NCBI GenBank assembly: GCA_961205875.1
Contig: OY540815.1
Location: 21,947,638-22,011,637, forward strand
DNA: 64,000 bases
Direction of reading: 5' to 3'
DNA from: Sialis fuliginosa
Lineage: Eukaryota > Arthropoda > Insecta > Megaloptera > Sialidae
Part shown: piece after piece, positions 1 to 13,217 of the stretch
How positions within the stretch are numbered: position 1 is the first letter of the stretch
Layout: the number at the start of each line of letters is the position of its first letter
Position numbers and translations under genes: made by a program
The notes under the pieces: generated by a model
What the model saw: the letters and a program-made list of their open reading frames with translations, nothing else
Databases searched by the model: none
Told to the model about the DNA's origin: nothing

Positions 1-1070
1 GCTTTAAATTAAAATACTCAAATGCTTCTTCAAAATGGAGCACACTCTTCTATGGCGTCTCAAAATCTTCGTAACAAAGAGAAGAATAATTGGTCTCAAT
101 TTCAGGAGTGTGCTTCGGATGTTCCAAAAGTTACAGCAAATAAACCAAATAAAAAACGCTGAAATTGCCGTTCGCTGGATAAAACAATCGCGCATATGAA
201 ATGTAAGAGGTGTGCGCCTTTGAAACTCCGGGAAAAGGTTCATTGTACCAAAAAACATGTCCAGTAAAAATTTCAGATTCATTGGTTTGAATCTGAGAAA
301 ATTGCGGTGGTATGAATTTTTCTTTTTTTTAAAAGTTCCATTCTGAAAACGTGAAAATAACCGATTTTTCAATGCAAATTGTGCTGCAGTTTTTATATGA
401 ATCAAGCAATCGACTTGTAACTCCATGTATACATCCACAATAAAGTATACTTTGAGTTCGTGTACTTATGGGTGGGTAATATACATTCCCACACGCGCAC
501 TATTGCCGTTCCCCCAAAGCGGCCACGTTCTGTGGATTTGCCCATATATTTGAGTTATCTCGTATTGGTTTTCAAACAATGTACAATACTACATCCAAAA
601 TTATTCCTCGAGTAACGTTGACCTATTTTACAAATATTACATCCTGAAAATATGAAAAATATATATATACAAATATACAAATAAACGTTTTAAATGTTGT
701 ATTGCAATGACACATTGGAAATATGATAGTATCGATAAATATCGAAATGTAATATTTAATACTGTTTATTTGCTTCATATTTGTATCTTCAATTTTCATC
801 CCACACCTGCATGTTATGAAATATTGTAATTTCATTTTATATATTTCTCCAGTGTCAAATTCCCGAGACATTTACATATAACATTAATAGGTATAAATCA
901 TACTTCATTATAAAAGGTATTACAGTAAGCCTTCGCTATTACGAACACATTATTATTCCGTATGTTGACCTATTCATATCCATACGAATTTCCATATAAT
1001 ATATAGTTAATTTACGTCTGAACTAATATTTTATTTTATTTATGTCCGGTATTATAAAGGAGCTAGAAAA
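1..1070. other. AT-rich intergenic DNA, no gene recognised
   Basis: A 144-codon minus-strand frame (4-438) has no recognisable domain and an AT-driven Phe/Ile/Leu/Lys composition. Short plus-strand frames around 20-260 are interrupted by stops. Nothing else is supportable. Confidence 0.5.
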
Positions 1071-1965
1071 TTCTTGTTTTTTAGTCGATGTTTGTATGAC
1101 GAGTTGAAGTTCACTGCAGGAAATTTCACTAAAAAATTTCAAATTTTTGATTTCGTTAAAAGTATGTTCATTGTATAGAAAATGGCGTGAAAAGTTGTTT
1201 GTTTCAAACCGCAGGTCTGTATCTTAAACCGTTCTCGAGATATAGCCTCTCAAAGTTTTAGTTTTTTCAAATTTTTGGAGAAAAAACGCCATAACTTTTG
1301 AACGGGTGGTCGGAATTGATTTTAGTTGACGGATTTGAAATCAGCGTGTCAAAATCTATATAATGACATGTATAATACCTTAAAATTCGGAAATAAAAAT
1401 TACGCGAAAAATCGAAAAAATTCAAAGGGGTATACCTTAAAAAAATGTCGATTTTTGACCAAAAATTTTTTGTCGGATTTTAAAGTATTATACATGTCAT
1501 TATATAGATTTTGACACGCTGATTTCAAATCCGTCAACTAAAATCAATTCCGACTACGCGTTCAAAAGTTATGGCCTTTTTTCCCCAAAAATTTGAAAAA
1601 ACTAAAACTTTGAGAGGCTATATCTCGAGAACGGTTTGAAATACAGACCTGCGGTTTGAACAGTTCAACTTTTCACGTCATTTTCTATACAATAAACATA
1701 CTTTTAACAAAATCAAAAATTCGAAATTTTTTAGTGAAATTTCCTGCAGTGAACTTCAACTCGTCATACAAATATCGACTAAAATACAAGAGAATAAGAC
1801 GTAGAATCATTTAGTTACTATATAAAAATATAAGAATTTATTTAAAAAAGTAAAAGCTTGAACTTAAAGTGTTTCATAACTAGTTTTTTTTGTTAATAGG
1901 AGGGGGAGGATTGACAAAATATGCTTCCCTTATTAAAAATTTCACGCGTCGCCACTGATGTACAT
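1071..1965. mobile_element. Foldback element, copy 1
   Basis: Two inverted arms of about 350 bp (1071-1430 and 1435-1795) share TTAGTCGATRTTTGTATGAC, AAACCGTTCTCGAGATATAG and GTCGGAATTGATTTTAGTTG. The centre carries an asymmetric spacer. A right tail (1796-1960) with TTGAACTTAAAGTGTTTCAT and ACTAGTTTTTTTTGTTAATA ends at GTCGCCACTG, which on the minus strand reads as a CAGTGGCG hAT-type terminus. The 62-codon frame at 1326 lies in the hairpin and recurs in another copy; it is not a gene. Confidence 0.75.
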
Positions 1966-2590
1966 ACTTGCTTAAATTATGATTATATTTTTACAACTGT
2001 TTTTTTTTAAATCAAAAATTTTAAACTGTTGGCGAGAATCCTAAATACTTCCTTTACGGCTAGATAGCACTACAGTTGTACAGGAGTGAACATTAAACAA
2101 ATAAATTTTTTTAATCAACTTGGGTTCTAAAAAAAAAATTAGGGGGGCCGTGGGTTATCAATTTGAGTTGCAGGGGAGCCGCGACATCAAAAAGTTCTAT
2201 ATAATGTCTAAGCAAAGTATCATTTTTTGCCTGAAATCGTTAGGCATTAAATATAATTCCTAGGAAATATATAGAATGCCTGAATTACATACATTGCCGG
2301 TAACATATTCTAAATAGATTATTGTTAGATTTGATCAACTTCCGCACTTGACTGCGACAGTCGTAATATAATAAACCCAATGTACTTTGAAGATTATTCT
2401 TGTTCAAAGGACACGACATAAATGTCAAGAGGTTAAGTGTATTATGACCTTATTTTGTTTTAATAAAGACCATTACCTCGACAAATAAACAACTATTGAA
2501 CACATCGGAAACAAAATTAACTCATAGAAAATTGTATTATCATGATGGACATTTCAGAAACTTGCGCGCTGAAATCAGTTTATAATAAAA
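1966..2590. other. Intergenic DNA without recognisable features
   Basis: AT-rich with homopolymer runs; no frame or repeat that I can assign. Confidence 0.4.
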
Positions 2591-3090
2591 CTAGCTGGGC
2601 CCGCGCGGCTTCGCTCGCGTGGACTACGGAATTATTGTTTAGGATTTAAATAATATATAGTTGAATTAAGTACAAACAACAACACTTAAATTACCTACCT
2701 AACAAAAACGAATCAGAACACAAAGTAAAAATAATTTTTGTTCTATTTAAATTTAATTATTTAAAACAAAATAAACAATTGAAAATCAAAAGAATACCGG
2801 CCTGTGATCATTCCCTCTGCCCTGCGTCTACTCGGCACGCTCCCTCCTTACCTCACGCCGCGACACGGGTCGCCATATTTCGATATTTTCTAAACTAAAA
2901 TACCAAATTGGATGCTGTAAAGGGCAAATTATATCTACATTAATTAAGTACTTATGACGATGAAATAATTTATTTCGATAAGGATTAATGTTTTGTAGTT
3001 CATAATCACGTAAATCTGATAAGTGGTTCTCGAGTGATAAGCGCACTAACGGACAGACAGACAGACGTTGAACTTTATATATATTAAGGA
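2591..3090 (-). mobile_element. Short non-autonomous Helitron-like element
   Basis: On the minus strand it begins TCCTTAATATATATAAAG after an A and ends with a GC-rich hairpin (GCGAAGCCGCGC) followed by CCCAGCTAG and then T. TC start, CTAG end, 3' hairpin and A/T insertion site are the Helitron rules. The CTGTCTGTCTGTC run near the 5' end and the hairpin sequence are common in insect Helitron-type repeats. A 136-codon frame inside (2828-3238) crosses the element border and is spurious. Confidence 0.7.
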
Positions 3091-4364
3091 TATAATATAT
3101 TGGCATTGAGTATTGATTATACATATGTATAATATGAATTATATTTTTTTTATTATCAAAACAAAGTTTCGATGTTTTCAATAAAAATCTGATTAAACAG
3201 TCCATAAAAATAAAATACATTTGCTTCGATAAAATCACACGTAAAATGTTTATACTTTATGGCATCGTTTATTTTTCTGAGACATTTTTATTTTACTTTC
3301 TCTCATTTGTAATAAAATCAGGGTTGTTTTGATTGAAATCAAACTGATTTTTTTTTATTAAAATATTATTTCGTTCTTTTATTTATATAAGTTAGAAAAT
3401 AATAATTATAACTCTAAATGTTTTATGAGATGATCTTCTACACTGGAATTATTGCGTGGGTGGAAAAATATACGCAAAAAGAAAAACAAATGCATCATGT
3501 TGTATCTCCCCAACATAAATATTAATTTTGCTTATTGTATTTTTTTTATTATTTAGTTCTTGTGCAAGAATTTAAAAAAAAATTCAGGGCATATAAAGAA
3601 TAATGATATCTATCCAAATGTGAAATTTTAAAGAGATCGACCGTTTTAAACTCGAGATAATTGTCATCAAAGTTTACCACTTTTGTACGTATCCACTATA
3701 TCAAGTTTGTATTATGTCCATTCTCATGACTAAAAAGAAGCAACAAGAATTGAGAACATGACCAAAAAATTCGAAGAAATAAAATGTAATGGGTTAATAT
3801 TTTCTCTAAAAACTTTTACTAAAACATTTTTTTTAAATAATGAATATTTTAGAAACTAAGAGCAATATTCCATATTTTTAACTCACCCTGTATACTTTAT
3901 TTTTATGTATATAAAAATATCTGATCCAATTAAAAAAAGTACAAGTTTCCAGGTATGTTTTTTTATTCGGTTTTTCGAGATTAATCTTTTCGGACTTATA
4001 TCCATGTCGAATTTTATCCGAATCCAGTAAATTCCATTTATATTCAGATTAGTGTTTATAAATACATTATATTTATTAATACCTGAGGCAAATTTTCGGT
4101 TGTTTTGAATACAATTACATTTTACCCAATATCACTTTGAATTCTGCGAGCACAATAATTTAATTAGGTAATCAATTAAGGGTAAAGACAACAGAGATTT
4201 AATTACGTTTGTACACATCGCTATACAATTCTACCGGATTCAAATATCGCCTTTTAAGAATAATTAATTTATGATTCTAACATCGCAGTAGAGCTAATGT
4301 CTTGGAAAGTATTTTGTTTTGAAATAAAAATAGAGGTCGATAGTATAGCTGGGCGCCCAACGTT
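3091..4364. other. Intergenic DNA without recognisable features
   Basis: About 1.3 kb of AT-rich DNA with poly(A)/poly(T) runs and many stops. No gene or repeat assigned. Confidence 0.4.
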
Positions 4365-4860
4365 AGACTATTTAATGCCCTAAGACCGTCGAGACCGCCT
4401 TCGGCAATTATTAAGAAATTTTGTAAAATTGATAATTTAACAAATAAGTTGAATAGTTAATATGTCAGCTTGGCGCGATCCTACAGACTCCATTTTTTTT
4501 TAAATATAGCTTACACCATTATCTTTCAGACTATCTAATACCCAAAGACCGTCGAGACCGCCTTCGGCTATTATTAAGAAATTAAAATTGATAATTTAAC
4601 AAATAAGTTGAATAGTTAATATGTTAGTTTGGCGCGATCCTACAGACTCCATTTTTTTTTAAATATAGCTTACACCATTATCTTTCAGACTATCTAATAC
4701 CCAAAGACCGTCGAGACCGCCTTCGGCTATTATTAAGAAATTAAAATTGATAATTTAACAAATAAGTTGAATAGTTAATATGTTAGTTTGGCGCGATCCT
4801 ACAGACTCCATTTTTTTTTTAATATAGCTTACACCATTGTCTTTAAGACTTTTACATACG
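4365..4860. repeat. Tandem array, about 160-bp unit, three copies
   Basis: The marker GACCGTCGAGACCGCCTTCG recurs at 4384, 4547 and 4706 (spacing 163 and 159). Each unit also carries GAATAGTTAATATGT, TTGGCGCGATCC and ATATAGCTTACACCATT. Parts of the unit match the 184-bp array at the right edge of the window. Confidence 0.85.
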
Positions 4861-5479
4861 TTAATATTGTGTCATACTGACTGACAGACTGATTCATCAT
4901 CGCCGAGCCAAAACCCCTGGACCTAGAAACGTATAATTTTTGGGGTGTCTTCCTTTTATGAAGTAAGCACCCACTGAGAAAGGATTTTTCGAAATTCAAC
5001 CCCTACGGGGGTAAAAGAGGATGTAAAAGTTTGTATGGGAAAAATGTTTTTTTTGTTTTGACATGTTTATTTGCATAATTTCTTTAATTATAAAGGTAAA
5101 TTAGGGAAAAATAGTCTTCTATTAAAATAAAAAAATCGACAATCAACCCCTAATAGCTGGGGTAGACAGGAGGGGGGGGGTGTGCAATTTTTTTACAAAA
5201 ATCCGGGATATTTACGATTTTGTATAGTGAATAAAAATAAAGAATAATTAAATATTTCATCCCTTGTCACGTATGAAGGGTTGTAATTAATTTCATTCGA
5301 TCCAGCGAGGGAAAAACAATCCCCTATCTCGCATAGGAGTCGAGATATTTACGATTTTGTATATATAATGAATAAAAAGCAAAAAAAATAATACTTCATC
5401 CACTGTTTTAAAATATTATTTGTGCTGCCAACATAAAAAAATTATACAACGCGGGCGAAGCCGTGGGTAAGTCTGCTAG
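4861..5479 (+). mobile_element. Helitron-like 3' segment
   Basis: Ends with hairpin GCGGGCGAAGCCGTGGGT, then AAGTCTGCTAG and T (CTAG at 5476-5479). The body (CCAAAACCCCTGGACCTAGA, AAGCACCCACTGAGAAAGGA, TTATTTGTGCTGCCAACATA) recurs at 56460-56850. The 5' end is unclear; the tandem array just upstream may belong to the same element. Confidence 0.6.
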
Positions 5480-5859
5480 TATATTATTCTATATAGACAT
5501 ATGTCACAAGAAAAAAAATTATGATATGATATAGAAATATATAAGCCACATTTATTTTTAAAACTCAACATTTTTTCTCAAATACAATTTTCATATGAAA
5601 AACCATTTCATCTTTAACAAGAAACATAGTTATTTAAAGGTACTTTATGTAGGTATACTACGCCTATGTAGGCATTAAATCGTATTGAGTTTCACATCAA
5701 TAGTCTTTGTGATACACAAGAAGTAAGATGAAAGATTCTTTAGTCCGATAAATATTGTAGGTATATACCGATCTATATATGTATATAATATATTGATACA
5801 TGTACTATAAAATATACAAGATAATGAAACGGACGAATTTTTTTATTAAAACTATAAAC

Positions 5860-6060
5860 ATTATAAAAAATATCTGCCATAGGTAACATGTGTCGTTCTT
5901 GAGATATCTTGAAAAAAATAAATATTTTGAATGTCACCCCTCCCCTTACACACGATTTTGACCCAACTATCTAACCAAGTTTCATTAATATCGGTTCAGT
6001 GGTTCATTAGTTATGCGTGTGGCAAGGATTCACTCGACAGACAGACAGACAGCAACAAAT
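5860..6060 (-). mobile_element. Fragment of the GACAGACAG / CGATATTAATGAAAC repeat family
   Basis: Reverse orientation of sequence also seen at 7320-7560 and 28560-28750: GTTCTTGAGATATCTTGA, CCTCCCCTTACACACGATTT, ATGCGTGTGGCAAGGATTCA and a GACAGACAGACAG run. Ends not defined. Confidence 0.55.
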
Positions 6061-6224
6061 GCAATTAAATTCAGATTGTCAAATTAGTTGTTCTATGAAT
6101 ATGTATTATGTTTTTGACATTAGGACATTAGAAAACTAATATTTATATACAAATGGCAATAATAGCTGTAACCGTCGTAAGTATATATGTTTTTTATGTA
6201 TTACGAAATTTATATTCATAGTAG

Positions 6225-6325
6225 TAGGTAAAATATTTAAAAAAAAATTCATATTTAAAAATTATTTAAAAAGATAGAAAGAACATGGAAGTCATGTATG
6301 GTTCTCCATACCGATATTTTATCTA
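6225..6325 (-). mobile_element. Solo end of the 42291-43065 repeat family
   Basis: Carries the complement of the family's terminal hairpin (AGAACATGGAAGTCATGTAT, then GGTTCTCCATACCGAT) with the adjoining AT-rich segment and ATTCATAGTAGTAGGT. Similar solo ends lie at 41938-42064. Confidence 0.6.
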
Positions 6326-6597
6326 TGAGACATGAACTTTTTATTAAAACTAATGGTATAACAACAGGATGTGTATTGATTAGCTACGATAATATTGTTA
6401 ATAATTTATATATAAATAGATTCCCCTGCACTTAATTAATTGATAATTATAGAAACTATAGCACAATGGTTATTTTGACAACATTGATTTTGTATCAGGA
6501 TTATCTCTATTTAACACGTTTGTGCAATTTCAGGCGCGATTTTAATCATTTTATAACAACTTTTTTGCTGAGTGTTTTTTTGTAAGTTGACATTTTG

Positions 6598-6873
6598 CAA
6601 AGGCGTAGGAACGGGGGGGTTTTGGGGTCGACCCCCCCCCCTGAAATTTTAAAATATATGAAATTAGTATTACAATTTTGAATTGAATGCCCTATTTTGT
6701 GATACCCCCCCCCCCCCGAAATATTCAATGAAAAAAAAAAAGGTCTTCAACAACTATTTATTAATTAATTTTCAATTGTGTGACCTTTTTTTCAATTAGA
6801 AACTGTAATAATAATATTTTCGCAATACCAAGCTTAACCCCCCCCCCCGAAAATTTTTCTTCCTACGCCACTG
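6598..6873. mobile_element. hAT-like MITE with near-perfect 8-bp target duplication
   Basis: Ends are CAAAGGCGTAGGAACGGGGG and CCTACGCCACTG. Flanks are ACATTTTG (6590-6597) and ACATTTTC (6874-6881), 7 of 8 matching. Three poly-C/poly-G blocks lie inside. Family resembles the element at 46407. No coding content. Confidence 0.75.
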
Positions 6874-7189
6874 ACATTTTCACACGTTTTATTAAAAATT
6901 TATGTTACAGAGACAATTGAAGCAGTACTTATAAATGTTATAATTCTTATTGTTTTTTTACACAAAAAAACAATTATAGATTTTTTTTATATATTTAGAT
7001 TTCTTGTTAAATGGATTTCACCCTTTTCCGACATCGTCGTGTTTTCATTTTTCTTGAATTTTCTTAGAATATATTCTATTTTATCGTCAATTCTTTTTAC
7101 AACGAATTTTAATCATTTACAATTTTGTCTTCAAATTTTCAATTTAATATATGTGATTCAATCGTTTTCTAATAAAGACGAGACAAAAC

Positions 7190-7885
7190 GAGAGTTTTTC
7201 TTACTCGTCTCGTGTAAATTTTTGCAATATCGAAGATACGAGAAGCTTTGTGATCATTTTTAAATGATTTAAAATTTTGAAATCTCCGAATTCAAAAATT
7301 TAAATTGATCTTTCCGTTTCAGGTCAACCGTGTTTGTCTGTCTGTGTGTCTGTGCCCTGACTCCTTGTCACACGCATAACTCATGAATCAGTGAACCGAT
7401 ATTAATGAAACTGGGTTGAATGGTTGGGTCTGGCTTGAGGACGGTCCCATTTCAAAATCATCAAAATCGTTTATAAGGGGGAAGGGTGACACACGTTACG
7501 TGAAAATTTTATAGAATTTTTTTTGTAGAGCATTCAATTTCCTATAATATGGGTTTACAACGTTTGTTGTAAAATATTCTCTTGCAAATATTTATCTCAA
7601 TTTGCTTTAAAAATCGTGTTTTTTTTAAACTGATATTAACTTTGACATATTAAATGTAATTTTAATAGACTGAAATTGTCAAAAAAATAAAAATACACGA
7701 AAAAATAATCAGGTGCGTCTTAAGAAAAATTTCGAACTAATATATTTTATTAAAATTGTATAAAAATTAAATGCCACTCGGTTTTTACTTAAATTTTCCA
7801 ACTACCTTTGGCGAATTTAGCACGAGGAAGCACTGTGCATTTACTTGGGAGATATTTAGATAATTTTCGCAGCACTCATTTTAAA
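7190..7885 (+). mobile_element. Dispersed repeat, copy without minisatellite expansion
   Basis: Matches 28440-29240 in order: ATCGAAGATACGAGAAGCTT, GTCTGTCTGTGTGTC, CACACGCATAACTCATGAAT, TGGGTTTACAACGTTTGTTG and GAGGAAGCACTGTGCATTTA. No coding content. The 74-codon frame at 7039-7263 runs into it and is spurious. Confidence 0.65.
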
Positions 7886-8984
7886 AGAACCTTTGTTCAA
7901 TTCCATTTTTTAAGTCAAGACACTACCCTTTAAAAAAAATCATATTTTTAACAACACAGTGTATTTTTAACTGCATTATCAGTAAGTATAACAAAAAGTA
8001 ATCTAATTATTACATAATTACAGATAACTAACAATAACTGATAACACGCGAGAAATCTTTATCATTACACGAGATACATTTGACCTATCTTTTATCACGG
8101 CGACACCAAACAGTCTAGTATGCATTTCATTCACGAGACAAAAAGGTGAAACAGATAACATTCATAACTACATACTTCCTCAATGAATTATCTACATTTA
8201 CAACACTTTTATATGATAAAACTAATTTCCAAAATTATTATATATTTTTACTAAACATATACCTAACAAATTTGCCCTTATATATTTAAAATATCATCCC
8301 TTATACATATATAGAGTTAATCTATATACTAGCATATAACATGTATTTATTTACCCCTTTTTCTAATAAAATCCCCTCGTCTATTTGATTATTCATTTAG
8401 TTTAATATAAAGTTAAATTATATATAATAATCATATACGTAGAATATATATACATTAAATCTATATAAGTATTACAAAATCGAAATAAATAAATAATTAC
8501 CTTCACACTGTTGTGAATGTCCCTCTCTTTTATTTTGTTTTTTCTAAAACTACACAAAATTATTAATTTTTATTATTTTTCCACAAGGCAAATCCTATAA
8601 CTAGTACAAAATATCTTGGTACCGTATAACATACAATTGTGTAAAGCTGCGTGCCAATGTTGGATTCAGGCGCACCTTCGACAGCGCACTTATCGATTAA
8701 AACACCACCGAACGCGGGGGTGTTTCATAGAGGGGGTGTTTTTACCTCCCCTAATCTTGGGGAGGCGAAATCATCATGACGGAAACTGAGATGAAATTTG
8801 TATCTTTTCATCGTATCTATCTAATTTGGTACCATTGTCGAAAAGTTAACACGTATGGTTTTTTTTGTGAAACAAAGTTTTTCTATTTGTTATTCGGGAA
8901 AAGGTTGACTTGGGGGGAAGTGGGTTAAGGGAGAAAGTCACTCTGACCGGAAAAAAATTATTTTTTAAAGTATACATATTCAAA
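7886..8984. other. Intergenic DNA, nothing assigned
   Basis: AT-rich. A short GC-richer patch (8650-8780, with CACCACCGAACGCGGGGGTG) has no sustained frame. Confidence 0.4.
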
Positions 8985-9575
8985 ATATCGGTATGGAGAA
9001 CCATACATGATTTCCATGTTCTTTTTATCTTTTTAAATAATTTTTAAATATAAATATTTTTTAAATATTTTATTTATATAACCTACTACTATGAATATAA
9101 ATTTCGTAATACTTTTTGTATTTAAAATTAAAATTTTGAGGTTGTTTTTCACCCCTTCAATGGCTGTTTAGGCACGTACAAATAATAAATGTCCCTTAGG
9201 TTCAATTGAACTACAAATGTACCAAGTCTTATCAAAATTAGTGAGATAATACTCGCAATATTCACTTTTTAGACGAAAAAAGTTACAAAATTTCGAATAT
9301 TTCCAAAACCCCTAATCCGATTAGCACCAAAAACAATAGGTCTGGAGTACTCACTGAGACAAATATTTTCCCCAAAAATAATTCAGATCGGTGCATTTTT
9401 ACAGTAGTTATCGTGAACGAAATAAAATTCTACATCCAGACACACGCACAGCCGCCATGCGGAAATTACTTTTACTTTACGTTTTGAAGTTAGTACAATC
9501 AGAAGCTGTCATTATCTCGGACACAATTTTTCGATGGCATTACAATACTTCCATTTCTTTCAGAACATGGAAGTA
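8985..9575 (+). mobile_element. Internally deleted copy of the 42291-43065 repeat
   Basis: Starts ATATCGGTATGGAGAACCAT, ends TTTCAGAACATGGAAGT. TTCCATGTTCT near the start and AGAACATGGAA at the end are inverted. Shares CCCCTAATCCGATTAGCACC and CACACGCACAGCCGCCATGC with the longer copy but lacks about 180 bp near its left end. The 61-codon frame at 9391 lies wholly inside. Confidence 0.7.
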
Positions 9576-10560
9576 AAAATTAAGTTAAAATTCCGAAAAT
9601 TGATTGAAATTTAATGAAGCAGATAGCGGGGCCGTTTATTAAATTACAAAAAACAGATTTTTACAATTGCACGTCGATTCAAACCTGCCCTAAAAAACAG
9701 GATCCAAATTTATTTATTTGGGGGGGGGGGGGGAACTGCCTCCTCCCCCTCATCTCAGGTGCCACTACTTTGACCCCATTAATATTTTGATAAATTTGCA
9801 TTCAAAATCAATTTAAATTAATTGTCAAAAAGCACAAGAATCATTTTAGTAATTTTGAAGTTTATTGCATACAAAGTATTTGATTTTTCTTTCAGGATAA
9901 TTTTTAACCTTGCCTTTGAATTGTTTTCTAGTTTTCTCCTCCAAAATTATCCGATAAATTCGTCCTGTTTTTTCTAATCGTCAAATTTTAATTTAAATAA
10001 AAGCTGCAAATAATTTTGTAAAAATAGTTATTACATTGTCGAACTAACCGTGTATTAAATGAATATTAAGGTTTCAGGAATTATCAAAAAAACATATCAC
10101 ATAAAGGCAAAGGTTTATAATATTAATAATATAGTCGTTTGAATAACTCCTTGCCTTTTCATATTACTTAAAATATCAAAGACATAATATATTTAATATA
10201 TGCTATCTTTGAAGACTGGTATTTTATAATTCCCCACCCCCTGCGCTGCGAAGGCGGACAACCGTATTATACATATGAATTTTTGTTGGTCACGTTTAAG
10301 AATGATCAATTTAAATTTACCCTCGAGGACGCTGAAAGAATTTGGTATTATTTTATAAATTTCAATTTAAAATAATATGTTTATTGTTTCTAGACCCTTA
10401 AAAATAATTATGCAAGTGGTCAAAATAATTCTCAACCAAAAAAGCGCCATTTTTGATATAAAAAAGGGTTAAACTCCACTGGTTTGGTTATACATTATGC
10501 CTTTTATTTTTTTGCTTAGCTCTTTCGCGCACCCTCTGAAAAATCTTTTTTTTTTCAATG
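9576..10560. other. Intergenic DNA, nothing assigned
   Basis: AT-rich, with a G run at 9719-9732 followed by a C/T-rich patch. No gene or defined repeat ends. Confidence 0.4.
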
Positions 10561-10975
10561 TACGTATTTTACTAGAGGGTATCATTTTACATGTTCAGTA
10601 AAAATTTCAAGTTTCTAGCTTATATAGTTTACGAGATATTTTGCTTTGACTGAAAAGGACGGACGGACGGACGACAAAGTGAGATTAATAGGGCGTCGTA
10701 CATATTTTACTTGAGGGCATTATTTTACATGTTCAGTAAAAATTTCAAGTTTCTAGCTTATATAGTTTACGAGATATTTTGCTTTGACTGAAAAGGACGG
10801 ACGGACGGACGACAAAGTGAGATTAATAGGGCGTCGTACATATTTTACTAGAGGGCATTATTTTACATGTTCAGTAAAAATTTCAAGTTTCTAGCTTATA
10901 TAGTTTATGAGATATTTTATTTTGACTGAAAAGGACGGACGGACGGACGACAAAGTGAGATTAATAGGGTTTCTT
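10561..10975. repeat. 138-bp tandem repeat, three units
   Basis: TACRTATTTTACT recurs at 10561, 10699 and 10837. Each unit contains TTACATGTTCAGTAAAAATT, GTTTACGAGATATTTTGCTT and GGACGGACGGACGGACGAC. Units are nearly identical, so the array is recent or homogenised. Confidence 0.92.
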
Positions 10976-12594
10976 TGGAACCCTAAAACTTTTTGTATAC
11001 AGAATTTCAATAACTATTTATGATAAATAATTTTTAAAAACACCATTTTGTTCGAAATTGTGTTATTCCCAAATAACTGATTTTAGACAGTTTTGTAAGC
11101 CCCTAGAAAGTTACTCACCCCCCTTCGAAAGGGGGGAAAAGTTATTGTCATATTCTATACCTCAAAATCTACCAATTTCTTGACAAAAAAAATGTTCTCC
11201 GTCATTTTTTTCTAGCTCAAATTTTCTAATGTAAAAAATTGTTTTATAGAAATGTTATTTCGACTTCTGTAACATGTACCCATAAACTTCATCATTTGAG
11301 TATGGCATGTATGTATATGAATTTATATTTAAAGAGAAATACGTGTAAAGTCTAACGCAAATGCATTCGTAGTTTTTCCTTCAATGATTTATAAAGCAGT
11401 TTATTTACGATACATTTACTCAACGTTTGATTTATCACATGTAACGGTTTTGATATGACGTGAAATTTACATCGCAAAGCTTTGACGAAAAAAATAAAAT
11501 AAAAAGTATATAGATGGATAACCTACGTAATTATACGGGAAATAGGTTTCTCAAATCGCTTCCGGCAATGAAAATTTAATATTGTGTAAAGTAAAATGTA
11601 CAATGTAATGTACTTATTACCGTGTATATAATTTAATTTAAAATTATACGATGAAGTTATTAAAACTAATTCCTCTAATATTAAATTTAAATCTGTACTT
11701 AATTATTCATCAAATATCTATAATATCTAAAACCGCACACGATAAAGACGAAAGACAGATAAATATCGTCTCGTTATCTCTCTCGACTCATATACGTATC
11801 CGAAATCGAGACCGAAGTGGAAATTTTTCTCGGTCTAGTAATTTTTTTTTATAAAAAGTATTTTTTCATTTTATTTATATAACGAATCTTATATATACCT
11901 ACCTTGTCACGTATGGAGGGTTGTAATTGTTGTTTTAGCTGACCCGACAAACGTTGTTCTGTCCAAAAATAATTTGTTTAAAAATCATACCATAAATACA
12001 CATTTTCGTAAATATCTCAACTCTCAACTGCAGCACCACCTACCGGATTAAAAAAAAAGATAAACCTAACGGAGCACCAAACGAACATATGGTGTAAATA
12101 TGGCTTCGATACGTCCAGTGGTTTAAGCCTCATGATCTCTCATACTAACGTTTTGATATATTTTTTATATGGAAAAAATAAAAAAAATCGAAATATCTCG
12201 ACCTCAGTTGATAATCTTTTAAAACCGAGTATTTTTACGAGACTTATAAATAATGTTGATATCGTCTTGGATTTGTCCCGTTCGAATTTAAGGCATTCTC
12301 GTGCCAGTCTCGTCTCGTGTTAATTTAAGACAATCTTGTTTCGAGATCGATACCGAGAAAACTCCCTCTCGGTGTACAGCTATAACAACATCAAAAAAAT
12401 TGCAATCGTTACTTGAAAATGGAAACGAAAAAAATTGTATACGTGAAACCTATAAACGTATAATGAATAAAATATGAATACAAACCTACCAAACGTTTAG
12501 CATTTTATCTAAAATTGAAAGTAATATATTACCGAAGCAACAACTTTAAAGATGTGTATATTACTCGATATGTACTTTAGTCAAAATCAATAGA
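10976..12594. other. Intergenic DNA, nothing assigned
   Basis: AT-rich. Short frames at 11651 and 12132 show low-complexity composition. A patch at 11900-11960 (ACCTTGTCACGTATGGAGGG) resembles 5270 in the Helitron-like element. Confidence 0.4.
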
Positions 12595-12613
12595 ATTTGA
12601 TGAAATTGTTCAT

Positions 12614-13217
12614 AAATGGGGGCAGACTCAATTGGGACTTCCCATTTTTTAGCCACGCATTAAAATAATTAATAAAAAAATGTTTTTCCACATGAAAGAT
12701 ATGTATTTACAGCAAACATTGTAATTTTTTTATGGCAAAATATTAAAAAAATAAGTGGGATACAGCAAATTTGGGAGGGGTCCAAAAAAAAGTGTTTTAT
12801 TAGCTAATGTTCGAAGGGATTTGAAAAATTTTGAATTTTCACAAAATGGCAGATATTGAAAGTCGAAGTTATTCGATTAAAATTTCACTCGCATTTTCGG
12901 CTATAAAAAAAATCCTTCGTTCATCCGGAGGACAATTATGTATAGAATAAGTGAGAAAAATTTCAAACCGATCGGCAAAGCCGTTCTCATGTTACAGTGA
13001 TCACCGACTTTGAAAACATGGTTTCGAGAAAAACGCGTTTAAAGTTTTGAGTACGATTTGCATGCAGATAAAACATGTACTTTGGAACTTACACTGAATC
13101 GTCTATGGACAAGACATTTGTCTGAAATTTTCAGAGAATACTTTTGACATATTCTACTTTGAGAAAATGTAAAAAAAAATAGATTTTTTCAAAATTCTAA
13201 CTGGGTCTGCCCCCTTA
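12614..13217 (-). mobile_element. TTAA-ended element, copy 1 (decayed left end)
   Basis: Inverted relative to the other two copies. Right end GGGTCTGCCCCCTTAA; left end reads AAATGGGGGCAGACTCAATT, so its TTAA is lost. Interior shares CTCCGGATGAACGAAGGATT (complement here) and GCATGCAGATAAAACATG. Confidence 0.7.

Noticed and set aside
4-438. 144-codon minus-strand frame
   Set aside because: Composition follows AT-rich DNA, no domain or splice context is visible, and the other strand shows equally long broken frames.
1326-1514. 62-codon frame repeated at 41113-41301
   Set aside because: It lies in the hairpin centre of the foldback family; repetition reflects the transposon, not a conserved gene.
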